36,418 nucleotides of DNA from Clostridia bacterium (GTDB taxonomy: Bacteria; Bacillota; Clostridia; Christensenellales; Aristaeellaceae), in NCBI GenBank assembly GCA_017481825.1, contig JAFUOR010000103.1, forward strand, positions 1-36,418, written 5' to 3'. Position numbers and translations under genes: made by a program. Each line of letters starts with the position of its first letter. Position 1 is the stretch's first letter. The notes beneath the pieces were generated by a model. The model worked only from the letters and a program-made list of their open reading frames with translations. It ran no database searches and was not told where the DNA came from. Shown here in pieces: positions 6,885-13,356 of this stretch.

Positions 6885-7310
6885 ATGACGATATCCCCCG
6901 CCGATGTGATGCGCCATGTTCGCCATCATTTCGTATCGGGCTATGCCGACGGCGCCTGGACGCTCCAGGACGGCACGCTGACCCCCTCGGCAATGTTTTC
7001 CCCCGGCGAGTGGATCGCCATTGCCGAATCCGGCGTGGCGGACGGCGTGTATCAGCTGGACGAGCATGGCCGTATCCCCGCTGCGCCGGGCGGCGCCTGG
7101 CAGGGCCGCATCTGGCATTTGACGCCCCCGGCGGACTTCCTGCGCCTGTGCGATGACATCCGCCAGTGGGTGCAATCGCATCCCGACCCGACGGTGACCA
7201 GCGAGCGCTTTGGCGAATACAGCCGCAGCCAGCACTCCGGCGCGTGGCAGAGCGTCTTCCGTGAGCGCCTGGCCCCTTACATGCGCATGTATGCGGAGGT
7301 GAAGCTTTGA
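6885..7310 (+). CDS. head-tail connector / adaptor-like protein
   Basis: A 141-residue protein behind AGGAGGT, placed just after the coat gene where siphophage adaptor proteins (HK97 gp6 / SPP1 gp15 type) normally lie. The N-terminus (SPADVMRHVRHHF) is helical. A beta-rich middle part follows, then a helical C-terminal part (DFLRLCDDIRQWVQSH, RERLAPYMRMY). I do not recognise a specific family. The function is inferred from order and size. Its stop overlaps the next gene's start (TGATG), as is usual for connector genes that are made in equal amounts. Confidence 0.5.
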   Translation: MTISPADVMRHVRHHFVSGYADGAWTLQDGTLTPSAMFSPGEWIAIAESGVADGVYQLDEHGRIPAAPGGAWQGRIWHLTPPADFLRLCDDIRQWVQSHPDPTVTSERFGEYSRSQHSGAWQSVFRERLAPYMRMYAEVKL

Positions 7311-7648
7311 TGCTCAGGGACTATTTCGAGCCCTTCGCGCTGCTGGAAAGGCAGTCCGAGCCCGATGGCCTGGGCGGCGAAAGCATCCGCTTCGCCTACG
7401 TCGCGCCCTTTGCCGGCGCGCTGACACAGATGGCTGACGCCCAGGCCGATATCGGCGGCAGCCTGGCGCTGCGCAGTGAACCGGTGCTCCTGCACGACTT
7501 TGAGGTGACGCTGCGCTGCGGCGATTATGTGCGCCGGGAGCACGACGGGGCCATCTACCGTGTCTGCGGACAGGATGCGCGCCCGCCCCGGGTATCGGCG
7601 CTGGCCTTTGCCCAGGCGCCGGTGGAAAGGCTGGTGATCCCATGCTGA
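7310..7648 (+). CDS. head-closure / stopper-like protein
   Basis: A 112-residue protein, ATG 7310 with GGAGGT upstream; a TTG one codon earlier is an unlikely start. It is beta-rich with FEPFALLERQSEPDGLGG near the N-terminus, a pattern common in head-closure proteins of the SPP1 gp16/phage_H_T_join group, which open with 'binding of a tail' barrels and often have a G-rich turn here. In the operon it comes after the adaptor and overlaps the tail-terminator candidate by 7 bases. It should seal the portal after packaging. No catalytic motif is expected or visible. Confidence 0.6.
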   Translation: MLRDYFEPFALLERQSEPDGLGGESIRFAYVAPFAGALTQMADAQADIGGSLALRSEPVLLHDFEVTLRCGDYVRREHDGAIYRVCGQDARPPRVSALAFAQAPVERLVIPC

Positions 7649-8031
7649 CAAAGCTGCAGAAGGCCATCATGGCACACTTTTCGCCGGGCTTTGAACGCGT
7701 TTACCAGCCGGATTGCGTGCCCTCCACCGTTGCCTTTCCCTTCCTGACCGTGCACGTGGAGCCGCCCTGCACGCCCTATGGCTCCGGACAGGTGACCTGC
7801 ACGGCCTTCTACCCCTGCACAGCCCATACCGAGCGCATGGCGGCGCTGGATGCGCTGCTGTCCCGGGTGCCGGTGGGCGGGCTGATTTTGCCGCTGGAGG
7901 AGGGGGCGGCCGTTTTGTACCGCCACCAGGGCGGACAGGCGGCTTTCCCCGCCGTGGAGCGGGGCGCGCTGGCGGCTCAGGTGTGCTTCAGCCTGAAAAT
8001 CTACGCACAGGAGGTGACCGCCCTATGCTGA
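7642..8031 (+). CDS. tail terminator / tail-to-head joining protein
   Basis: A 129-residue protein with N-terminal helix LTKLQKAIMAHF and then alternating strands (TVAFPFLTVHVEPP, GQVTCTAFYPC, QVCFSLKIYA). The alpha-beta layout and the position right before the tail-tube gene fit tail-completion proteins (SPP1 gp17, lambda gpU type), which cap the tail tube and join it to the head. Overlaps at both ends (7 bases each) tie it to its neighbours. No specific family motif was recognised, so the assignment is positional. Confidence 0.5.
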   Translation: MLTKLQKAIMAHFSPGFERVYQPDCVPSTVAFPFLTVHVEPPCTPYGSGQVTCTAFYPCTAHTERMAALDALLSRVPVGGLILPLEEGAAVLYRHQGGQAAFPAVERGALAAQVCFSLKIYAQEVTALC

Positions 8032-8600
8032 CGGGCGAACATGCCGCCACCATGCAGCATCTCCAGCTGGGCGAGGGTGTGCTGCTGGCGGATATCGACC
8101 TGGATGCAGTGCTGGCCGCCGCCTCGCCCCGTGCCGCCATTGCCGCGCTGATCGAGGCCGGGCATACCCTGGGGGCCACGCCGGAGGGCAGCGTTTTCCG
8201 GTGCGTGCCTGAGGTGACGGACGCCGAAAAGGGCGCGCACCGCACTCCGGTAAAGGGCGCTTCCCTGCTGAGCGGATATCGCGTCACCCTGACGGGCGTG
8301 CTGCTGGAGGTGACGGGCGCCAATGCCTCGCGTCTGCTTGGCGGCGGTGATTGTGCCTCTGGCATGCTGACCGCCCCCGCCGCCTCCGCCGCAGGAATGG
8401 ACAGCCTGTGCTGGGTGGGCTGCACCGCCGCAGGGCTGCTGGCCATCGAGCTGTACCATCCCCTCTCCACGGGCGGACTGTCCCTGCACACCCGCCGTCA
8501 GGGCGAGGGTACGATGCCCTTTGCCTTCCTGGCGCAAAACGAGGACCCGGAGGACACCTCGCTGCCCTTCCGCATGGTCTGGCTGGGAGGTGCCGCATGA
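8025..8600 (+). CDS. phage major tail tube protein (probable)
   Basis: A 191-residue protein from ATG 8025. It has the beta-rich core of a tail tube subunit. VTDAEKGAHRTPVKGASLLSG with SGYRVTLTGVLLEVT forms a strand-rich middle, and the C-terminal part (MPFAFLAQNEDPEDTSLPFRMVWL) ends like tube proteins with an 'F-x-A-hairpin'. Lengths of 140-200 residues are usual. It is followed at once (ATGA overlap) by a small helical protein in the tail-assembly position. A tail tube implies a long-tailed phage, which makes the absence of a tape-measure gene downstream striking. Confidence 0.6.
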   Translation: MLTGEHAATMQHLQLGEGVLLADIDLDAVLAAASPRAAIAALIEAGHTLGATPEGSVFRCVPEVTDAEKGAHRTPVKGASLLSGYRVTLTGVLLEVTGANASRLLGGGDCASGMLTAPAASAAGMDSLCWVGCTAAGLLAIELYHPLSTGGLSLHTRRQGEGTMPFAFLAQNEDPEDTSLPFRMVWLGGAA

Positions 8601-8950
8601 CGTTGCAGGAGCTTTGCGCCCTCGCGCCCTGGCTTTGCTGCCATCAGGCCGCTGAGGATGATACACTGCGGGGCTATCAGCAGGTATGCCGCCAGTGCAC
8701 CGCCGAGGAGGTGCTCCTGGTGCTGACGCGCTGCACAGCCGTCCCCACACCGGATGCGCTGGCTCTGCTCATCGGAGCGCACCGCCGGGAGCAGGCTCAG
8801 CGGCTCTATGCCCTGCAGCTTTTGTGGCGGCTGCTGGGGGATGGGGATATTCCCGACGCCGTGAGCCTCTTTGGGCAGGATGCGCCCGCTCCCTCGGGCG
8901 AGGCCATCGCCGGGAGACTCCTTGACCAGCTGAAAGGAGACGCACCATGA
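8597..8950 (+). CDS. small helical protein in the tail-assembly chaperone position
   Basis: A 117-residue, mostly helical protein (TLQELCALAPWLCC, QQVCRQCTAEEVLLVL, LLIGAHRREQAQRLYALQLLWRLL in three consecutive stretches). It starts at ATG 8597 over the tail-tube stop. In siphophages this slot is held by tail-assembly chaperones that load the tape-measure protein. No slippery heptamer for a programmed frameshift is seen at its end. Instead it ends in an ATGA overlap with a 59-residue gene. I do not recognise the sequence family, so the role is positional. Confidence 0.4.
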   Translation: MTLQELCALAPWLCCHQAAEDDTLRGYQQVCRQCTAEEVLLVLTRCTAVPTPDALALLIGAHRREQAQRLYALQLLWRLLGDGDIPDAVSLFGQDAPAPSGEAIAGRLLDQLKGDAP

Positions 8951-9126
8951 CCGAGCCCATCGTTCCCGTGATCCAGCTGCCCCTGACCGCGCTGACGGCG
9001 CCCCTCCCCCAAAGGCCTGCGCCTGAGGAAACCGTCCCCTCTGACCCCAACGCCCTGTGCGAATGGCTGGAGCCCCTCATCTCCGCCGCCATCGCCCGCA
9101 AGGCACGACAAAGGAGGTATACCTGA
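8947..9126 (+). CDS. 59-residue unknown protein at the tape-measure position
   Basis: A short gene, ATG 8947 to TGA 9126, overlapping both neighbours (ATGA upstream, TGATG downstream). The product is proline-rich at first (PIVPVIQLPLTALTAPLPQR), then a short helix CEWLEPLISAAIARKARQRR. Tight translational coupling argues that it is expressed. In long-tailed phages the tape-measure gene (commonly over 2 kb) sits exactly here. This gene may be a remnant of it, a second half of a chaperone pair, or a new protein. No function is assigned. Confidence 0.55.
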   Translation: MTEPIVPVIQLPLTALTAPLPQRPAPEETVPSDPNALCEWLEPLISAAIARKARQRRYT

Positions 9127-9881
9127 TGAAGCACCGCATCGACTGCGCGCTGGAGGGCGTGGCGCTGTCCTCGCTGGATGCGCGCATCCGCCCCATTGAC
9201 GTGCAGACCCTCGCGCCTGCGCAGCGCCTCGTCACGGTGGATCGCCCCTTTGGCGGACAGTTTCTGCTGGGCCGCACCCGCCGCCATCTCACTGTGCGCG
9301 TGCTGCTGCGCATTGAAGAATACAGCGTCACCACCCGCCGGGATATCTGGCAGCGCATCAGCGCCTGGGCAGCCCGGGGCGGCATCTTCACCGCAACGGA
9401 TCGTCCGGGGCAGCAGCTGCAGGTAACCTGCACAGCCCTGCCCGCCCTCAGCGCCCTGATGTGGCTGGATACCCTCGCGCTGGAATTCACCGCCCACGCC
9501 ATCCCCTACTGGGAGGATGCGCAGCCCTCCAGCATCACCATCACCGGCGCGGGCGTGCTGACCCTGCCCGGCACCGCGGAGGGCTGCCCCGTATCCTGCA
9601 CGGTGACCAACACCGGCGATGCACCCCTGACCACCCTGAGCCTGCGTGCGGGCGAAACCGCCATGACCTTTGACAAGCTGAGCATCCCTGCTGGCGGCGC
9701 CTTCTGCCTCACGGACGGCGGCACGCTCCTCAGCGCCGCAGCGGAGGGCGAAAGCGTGCTCCTGCGCCGCCTGGAGGAAAGCGACGACCAGCTGCTGGCC
9801 TCCCCCGGGGAGAACGCCGTATCCGTGGAAGCGGACGGGACGGTCAGCGCCGTCTTCACGGCAAGGGGGCGGTATCTGTGA
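9126..9881 (+). CDS. distal tail protein (Dit-like)
   Basis: A 251-residue protein from ATG 9126 with GGAGGT upstream. The first half (YDVRTLAP-like region RIRPIDVQTLAPAQ, DRPFGGQFLLGRT, RHLTVRVLLRI, TRRDIWQRISAWA) fits the N-terminal ring domain of siphophage distal tail proteins. The second half, from about residue 135, is beta-rich and repetitive (SSITITGAGVL, VSCTVTNTGDAPLTTLSL), like the galectin-type C-terminal domain of the same family. Distal tail proteins form the hub between tube and tip. The gene is coupled to the next by a 4-base overlap (GTGA). Its place before a tail-tip/endopeptidase-like protein is canonical. Confidence 0.65.
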   Translation: MKHRIDCALEGVALSSLDARIRPIDVQTLAPAQRLVTVDRPFGGQFLLGRTRRHLTVRVLLRIEEYSVTTRRDIWQRISAWAARGGIFTATDRPGQQLQVTCTALPALSALMWLDTLALEFTAHAIPYWEDAQPSSITITGAGVLTLPGTAEGCPVSCTVTNTGDAPLTTLSLRAGETAMTFDKLSIPAGGAFCLTDGGTLLSAAAEGESVLLRRLEESDDQLLASPGENAVSVEADGTVSAVFTARGRYL

Positions 9882-11269
9882 GCATCCGCCTTCCGCGCCT
9901 TCTGGACGCCAATCTCAAGGAGCGCGCCCGGCTCCAGCCCTTGAAGCTCGCCCTGGATCTGATGCTGCAGCCCATCTCCACCGCCGAGCTGCGCCTCCCC
10001 CCGGATGCGCCCCAGGCCGCTGTGCGGGACTTCATCGAGCTCTACGACGAAAACGGCAGCGCGGGCGTCTTCCGCGTCGCCGGGCTGGAGCAGGAAAGCG
10101 GCGGGGCGGCTGAGCTCCATCTGGAGCACGGCATCGCCACCCTGTCCGACAGCATCGTGCCGGCCATGAGCTTCACCGGCACGGTGCGGGACGCGCTCAA
10201 CATGCTGCTGGGCTATCAAAACGACGTCCGCTGGATGCTGGGCGATGTGGAGGTGGATGAAAGCGCCGCCGTGCTCTTCACCTGCGGATGCGAAAACCTG
10301 CTCACCGCCCTGCGCGCGCTGATGGATCTGCTGCCCGCGGGGCTCTGTTGGGAATACGATCAGTCCGGCCCGGTGTGGGTGCTGCATGTGCGCCGCCTCT
10401 GCGACGAGGACGCCTGCGAGGGGCGTTTGAGCCGCAACCTCTCCAGCGTGCGCATCGTCATGGACGGCAGCGACCTGTGCACCCGCGTATACCCGTATGG
10501 CGCAGGTCAGGGAACGGATCGCATCGACCTGACCGGACTGACGGGCGAAAAGTACCTGCAATCGGAGGCGGCCTCCACCTGGGGCGTGATCAGCCGCACC
10601 TTCACTGCCGGGAACATCTTCGACGCGCCGACCCTGCGGGAGGTGGCGCTGAAATACCTGGAGCGCCACGGCGAACCGACGGTGTCCGTGACCGCGCAGG
10701 CCATCGACCTGTCCCGCATCACCGGGGAGAGCGCAGACAGCTTCCGCCTGGGGCGCATGTGCCGCCTGGCCCTGCCTGAGGAGGGCGTCACGCTGCACGA
10801 GCGGGTGGTGGGCATCCGCAAGCCGGACGTGTTTGGCACCCCCGGCTATGCGGTGCTGACGCTGTGCAACCGCCTGCAGGATGCATCGGACGAAATCGCC
10901 GGAATGCTGCGGGAGGTCACCGCCGACAGACTCATGGGCGGCCAGCTCAGCGAGGTCACGACCCATAGCCGCGCCAATGGCACCGCCACCTCCCGCATCG
11001 AGCATTACTTCCGCGTGGAGAGCGTCGCCGCCGTGCTCAGCTGCATGGTCAGCTTCGACGCAGATGACGGCGTGCAGGTTGTGGGCATCGCCATGGACAA
11101 CAATGACATCCCCGCCAGCGTGTATCAGTCCGGACATTTTGACGCCATCGCCTACCTCAAGCGCGACGAAAACGGCGTAATCACCACCGGACGTCATACC
11201 CTGGCCATCTACCCTGACAGCGGCGCGGTGAACTCCACCGTGACCCTGAAGGTCATCCAGGGAGTATAA
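9878..11269 (+). CDS. tail tip / tail-associated hub protein (gp37-, Prophage_tail-like)
   Basis: A 463-residue protein with a GTG start overlapping the distal-tail stop. Segments such as FIELYDENGSAGVFRVAGLE, SFTGTVRDALNMLLGYQ, CGCENLLTALRALMDLL and CTRVYPYGAG are typical of the hub fold of siphophage tail proteins (the ReqiPepy6 gp37-like/Prophage_tail group; compare 'T-x-x-x-A-L-x-x-L' and 'N-R-V-Y-P-Y-G' signatures). It is shorter than many Tal proteins because no peptidase, collagen-like or host-binding fibre domain is attached at the C-terminus. It ends with a compact beta domain (HTLAIYPDSGAVNSTVTLKV). No separate receptor-binding protein follows, so the particle as encoded lacks a recognisable adsorption device. 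Confidence 0.65.
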   Translation: MSIRLPRLLDANLKERARLQPLKLALDLMLQPISTAELRLPPDAPQAAVRDFIELYDENGSAGVFRVAGLEQESGGAAELHLEHGIATLSDSIVPAMSFTGTVRDALNMLLGYQNDVRWMLGDVEVDESAAVLFTCGCENLLTALRALMDLLPAGLCWEYDQSGPVWVLHVRRLCDEDACEGRLSRNLSSVRIVMDGSDLCTRVYPYGAGQGTDRIDLTGLTGEKYLQSEAASTWGVISRTFTAGNIFDAPTLREVALKYLERHGEPTVSVTAQAIDLSRITGESADSFRLGRMCRLALPEEGVTLHERVVGIRKPDVFGTPGYAVLTLCNRLQDASDEIAGMLREVTADRLMGGQLSEVTTHSRANGTATSRIEHYFRVESVAAVLSCMVSFDADDGVQVVGIAMDNNDIPASVYQSGHFDAIAYLKRDENGVITTGRHTLAIYPDSGAVNSTVTLKVIQGV

Positions 11270-11281
11270 GGAGAAGCACTT

Positions 11282-11941
11282 ATGGTAAGCGTTGAAAAGC
11301 TGATTTCTGATTTCGAGGACTGCCTGGGCTGGCCCTATGCCTCCCCGGGCTCCAACGATGAGCGGGGCATCGACTGCTCCGGCATGTTCGTGCGCGCCTT
11401 CCGCTTGCAGGGCGAGAGCATCTACCACGGCAGCAACACCATCTGGCGCAAGCATCTGGCCGACAAGGGACGCATCAGCAGCATATCCGACCTGCAGCCG
11501 GGCATGGCCGTGTTCAAGTGGAAGGAGGAAACCCCCGCCAAATTTGACGATGGCGAGGGCGACTTCTGCCACATCGGGCTGGTGACCAGCGTAACGCCCC
11601 TGCGCATCGTACACGCCTCCACCCAGGGCATGCAGGTGCGGTCCGACAGCAAGCTGGGCAAATGGCAGTTCTGGGGCGTGCTTGCCGCCGCCAGCATGCC
11701 GGAGGCCGCGCCGGAGACCAAGCAGCCTCAGTGCGTCATCCGCCGCGGTGACCGGGGCAGCGATGTCAAGGCGCTGCAAAAGGCGCTGCGCAGCGTTGGA
11801 TATGACCTGGAGATCGACGGCATCTTCGGGCGGATCACGGAATTCTGCGTCAAGAGCTATCAGGGCACGCGGGGCCTTGAGCGCGACGGCATCGTGGGGC
11901 CCCTCACCTGGGCCATGCTGGGAGGTGAGGAGCATGAGTGA
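11282..11941 (+). CDS. endolysin: NlpC/P60 peptidase with peptidoglycan-binding domain
   Basis: A 219-residue lytic enzyme. Residues 1-140 are an NlpC/P60 (CHAP-like) cysteine peptidase with catalytic Cys32 in GIDCSGMF and His97 in DFCHIGLV; His111 is a candidate third residue. Residues 150-216 are a PG_binding_1 domain (GDRGSDVKALQKALRSVGY, then DGIFGRIT). Such enzymes cut peptide stems of peptidoglycan to release phage. There is no signal peptide, so export would depend on the holin genes that follow directly. The start ATG 11282 follows AAGGAGAAG. The end overlaps the next gene by 8 bases. The assignment is secure; the exact bond cut is not. Confidence 0.9.
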   Translation: MVSVEKLISDFEDCLGWPYASPGSNDERGIDCSGMFVRAFRLQGESIYHGSNTIWRKHLADKGRISSISDLQPGMAVFKWKEETPAKFDDGEGDFCHIGLVTSVTPLRIVHASTQGMQVRSDSKLGKWQFWGVLAAASMPEAAPETKQPQCVIRRGDRGSDVKALQKALRSVGYDLEIDGIFGRITEFCVKSYQGTRGLERDGIVGPLTWAMLGGEEHE

Positions 11942-12152
11942 GGCCATCATGGTGGCGGTGATCTCCGGCGCATGCACGCTCCTGGGCTCCTTCGGCGGCG
12001 TGATCGCCTCCTCACGGCTGACGCAGTACCGCCTGTCCCAGCTGGAAAAGCAGGTAAGCCGCCACAATCAGGTGATCGAGCGCACCTTCCGCCTGGAGGG
12101 CCGCATGGACGAGGTAGAGCACGACGTGCGCGACCTCAAAGCCTATCGCTAA
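11934..12152 (+). CDS. small membrane protein with coiled coil, XhlA/BlyB-like lysis accessory
   Basis: A 72-residue protein, ATG 11934 behind GGAGGTGAGG. Residues 5-25 (IMVAVISGACTLLGSFGGVIA) form one membrane span. The rest is a charged amphipathic coiled coil (LTQYRLSQLEKQVSRHNQ, RTFRLEGRMDEVEHDVRDLK). Small single-span, coiled-coil proteins of this kind (XhlA, BlyB, DUF-type phage genes) sit beside holin and endolysin genes and help lysis. Here it lies between both. The exact family is not certain. Confidence 0.65.
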   Translation: MSEAIMVAVISGACTLLGSFGGVIASSRLTQYRLSQLEKQVSRHNQVIERTFRLEGRMDEVEHDVRDLKAYR

Positions 12153-12171
12153 CCATAAGGAGGATATCATC

Positions 12172-12411
12172 ATGAACATCAACTGGAAGGTACGCCTTCG
12201 CAACCGTCCCTGGCTGGCAGCGATGCTCTCGCTCCTGGTGACCTTCGTCTACGACGTGCTGGCGATGGCCGATATCGTGCCGCCCATGACGGAGGATTGG
12301 GTTATGAGCCTGTGCCAGACTGTGCTGACCTTGCTGACTGGTCTGGGGGTGGTGATTGACCCCACCACTGAGGGCGCGGGAGATTCGCAGCGGGCGATGG
12401 AGTATGAGTGA
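12172..12411 (+). CDS. phage holin, phi-LC3 type
   Basis: A 79-residue holin behind AGGAGG. The N-terminus MNINWKVRLRNRPW, two hydrophobic spans (LAAMLSLLVTFVYDVLAMA; VMSLCQTVLTLLTGLGVVID) and the end segment GVVIDPTTEGAGDSQRAMEY are the signature of the phi-LC3 holin family (Phage_holin_1). It forms membrane lesions that let the endolysin reach the wall. It closes the phage gene block. The next gene belongs to the host and is preceded by its own promoter. Confidence 0.9.
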   Translation: MNINWKVRLRNRPWLAAMLSLLVTFVYDVLAMADIVPPMTEDWVMSLCQTVLTLLTGLGVVIDPTTEGAGDSQRAMEYE

Positions 12412-12453
12412 TGACGCAATGGGGCGTCAGGGCTGACCGTTGTGCATTTCCGA

Positions 12454-12482
12454 TTGCGCGAAAGAGGGATTGTGTATATAAT
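12454..12482 (+). promoter_or_regulatory. promoter of the phosphoesterase-mnmE operon
   Basis: TTGCGC (12454-12459), 17-base spacer, TATAAT (12477-12482), 34 bases before the phosphoesterase start. It marks the return to host genes after the holin. Confidence 0.65.
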
Positions 12483-12516
12483 AGAAGCAATCCCCTGTAT
12501 GTAAGGAAGTGACACG

Positions 12517-13356
12517 ATGCGCACTTTGATTCTATCGGATATCCATGGCAATCTTGCGGCGTTGGAGGCAGTTCTGGACACGCGCGAGGCGCGCAGCTGC
12601 GAGCGCATTATTTCTCTGGGCGATCATGTGAACTTCTGCCCGCAGAGCCGGGAGGTGCATGATCGGCTGGTTTCCCTTGGGGCGGTGATGCTTCTTGGCA
12701 ACCATGAAGAGCGCCTCACCCGTCCGTCGGATGCGGAATTCAACGGCTACAACTGGTCACTGCTGCGCTGGACGGCAGAGCGCATGCAGGGTGCTGATCT
12801 GTCCCTGCCGACGGATCTGATCGAGGGCCCCATCCTCTACACCCACGGCACCGCCGGTGATCCCTACCATCTGGTGCAGGTGGATGAGCTGCCCGGCGTG
12901 CTGTCCGCCCTGCCCGAGGGCGTGACGCTCATGCTCTCGGGGCACAACCATCACCGCTGGGATGTGGAAAGCGGCGGCCATCGGGCCTTCAACCCCGGCA
13001 GCGTGGGCATGGCGGAGGACGGCATGGGCGGCATGGCATCCTTTGCGGTGCTGGAGGGGGAGCGCGCGGTGCATCATCAGGTTCCCTACGATGTGGAGGC
13101 GACCATCCGCGCGTATCTGACCACGGGCGCTTACCGCGCTGCACCGGAGATGTGCCGCGCCTGCGTGCGTGTGCTGCAGACGGCGGAATATCAGGGTGTG
13201 CTCAACGTCGTGCGCCATGTGATCGCCACGGGCAGGACCATGGGCCTTACCCTGGCAGACCACGCCGCGTGGCAGTCTGCCGACCGCACCTACCCCTGGG
13301 CCGAGGAGATGAGCAGCACCGAATACTGGAAGCACATGGAGGACGTCTACCTGTGA
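12517..13356 (+). CDS. calcineurin-like metallophosphoesterase (YfcE/MJ0936-like)
   Basis: A 279-residue cytoplasmic enzyme with all metal-binding blocks of the family: DIHGN at residues 8-12, GDH near 36-38, GNHE near 61-64, THG near 109-111 and GHNHH near 145-149, then NPGSVG. Proteins of the YfcE/MJ0936 group hydrolyse phosphodiesters in vitro; the physiological substrate is mostly unknown. After the roughly 200-residue catalytic core there is an extra helical C-terminal part of about 80 residues (YRAAPEMCRACVRVLQTAEYQG and onward) that the small YfcE enzymes lack. The stop overlaps the mnmE start (GTGA), so both are in one operon. A link to tRNA or RNA metabolism is tempting but only inferred. 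Confidence 0.82.
   Translation: MRTLILSDIHGNLAALEAVLDTREARSCERIISLGDHVNFCPQSREVHDRLVSLGAVMLLGNHEERLTRPSDAEFNGYNWSLLRWTAERMQGADLSLPTDLIEGPILYTHGTAGDPYHLVQVDELPGVLSALPEGVTLMLSGHNHHRWDVESGGHRAFNPGSVGMAEDGMGGMASFAVLEGERAVHHQVPYDVEATIRAYLTTGAYRAAPEMCRACVRVLQTAEYQGVLNVVRHVIATGRTMGLTLADHAAWQSADRTYPWAEEMSSTEYWKHMEDVYL

Noticed and set aside
8900..9000. Programmed -1/+1 frameshift joining the two small tail genes, as in lambda G/GT
   Set aside because: No slippery heptamer is present; the genes are linked by an ATGA overlap and each has its own start.
9506..12067. An 853-residue minus-strand open frame across the tail and lysis genes
   Set aside because: It is antisense to well-supported phage genes, is low in recognisable structure, and arises from GC-rich codon positions. 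Similar false frames occur opposite the portal, histidine kinase, nfnB and nrdD genes.
8025..12411. A contractile tail or tailocin of PBSX type
   Set aside because: No sheath, baseplate wedge or spike gene is present, and the hub proteins look siphophage-like.
200..12500. Attachment-site direct repeats flanking the phage cassette
   Set aside because: I compared the sequences around 190-270 and 12412-12516 and found no shared core of useful length. There is no integrase to predict a site for.
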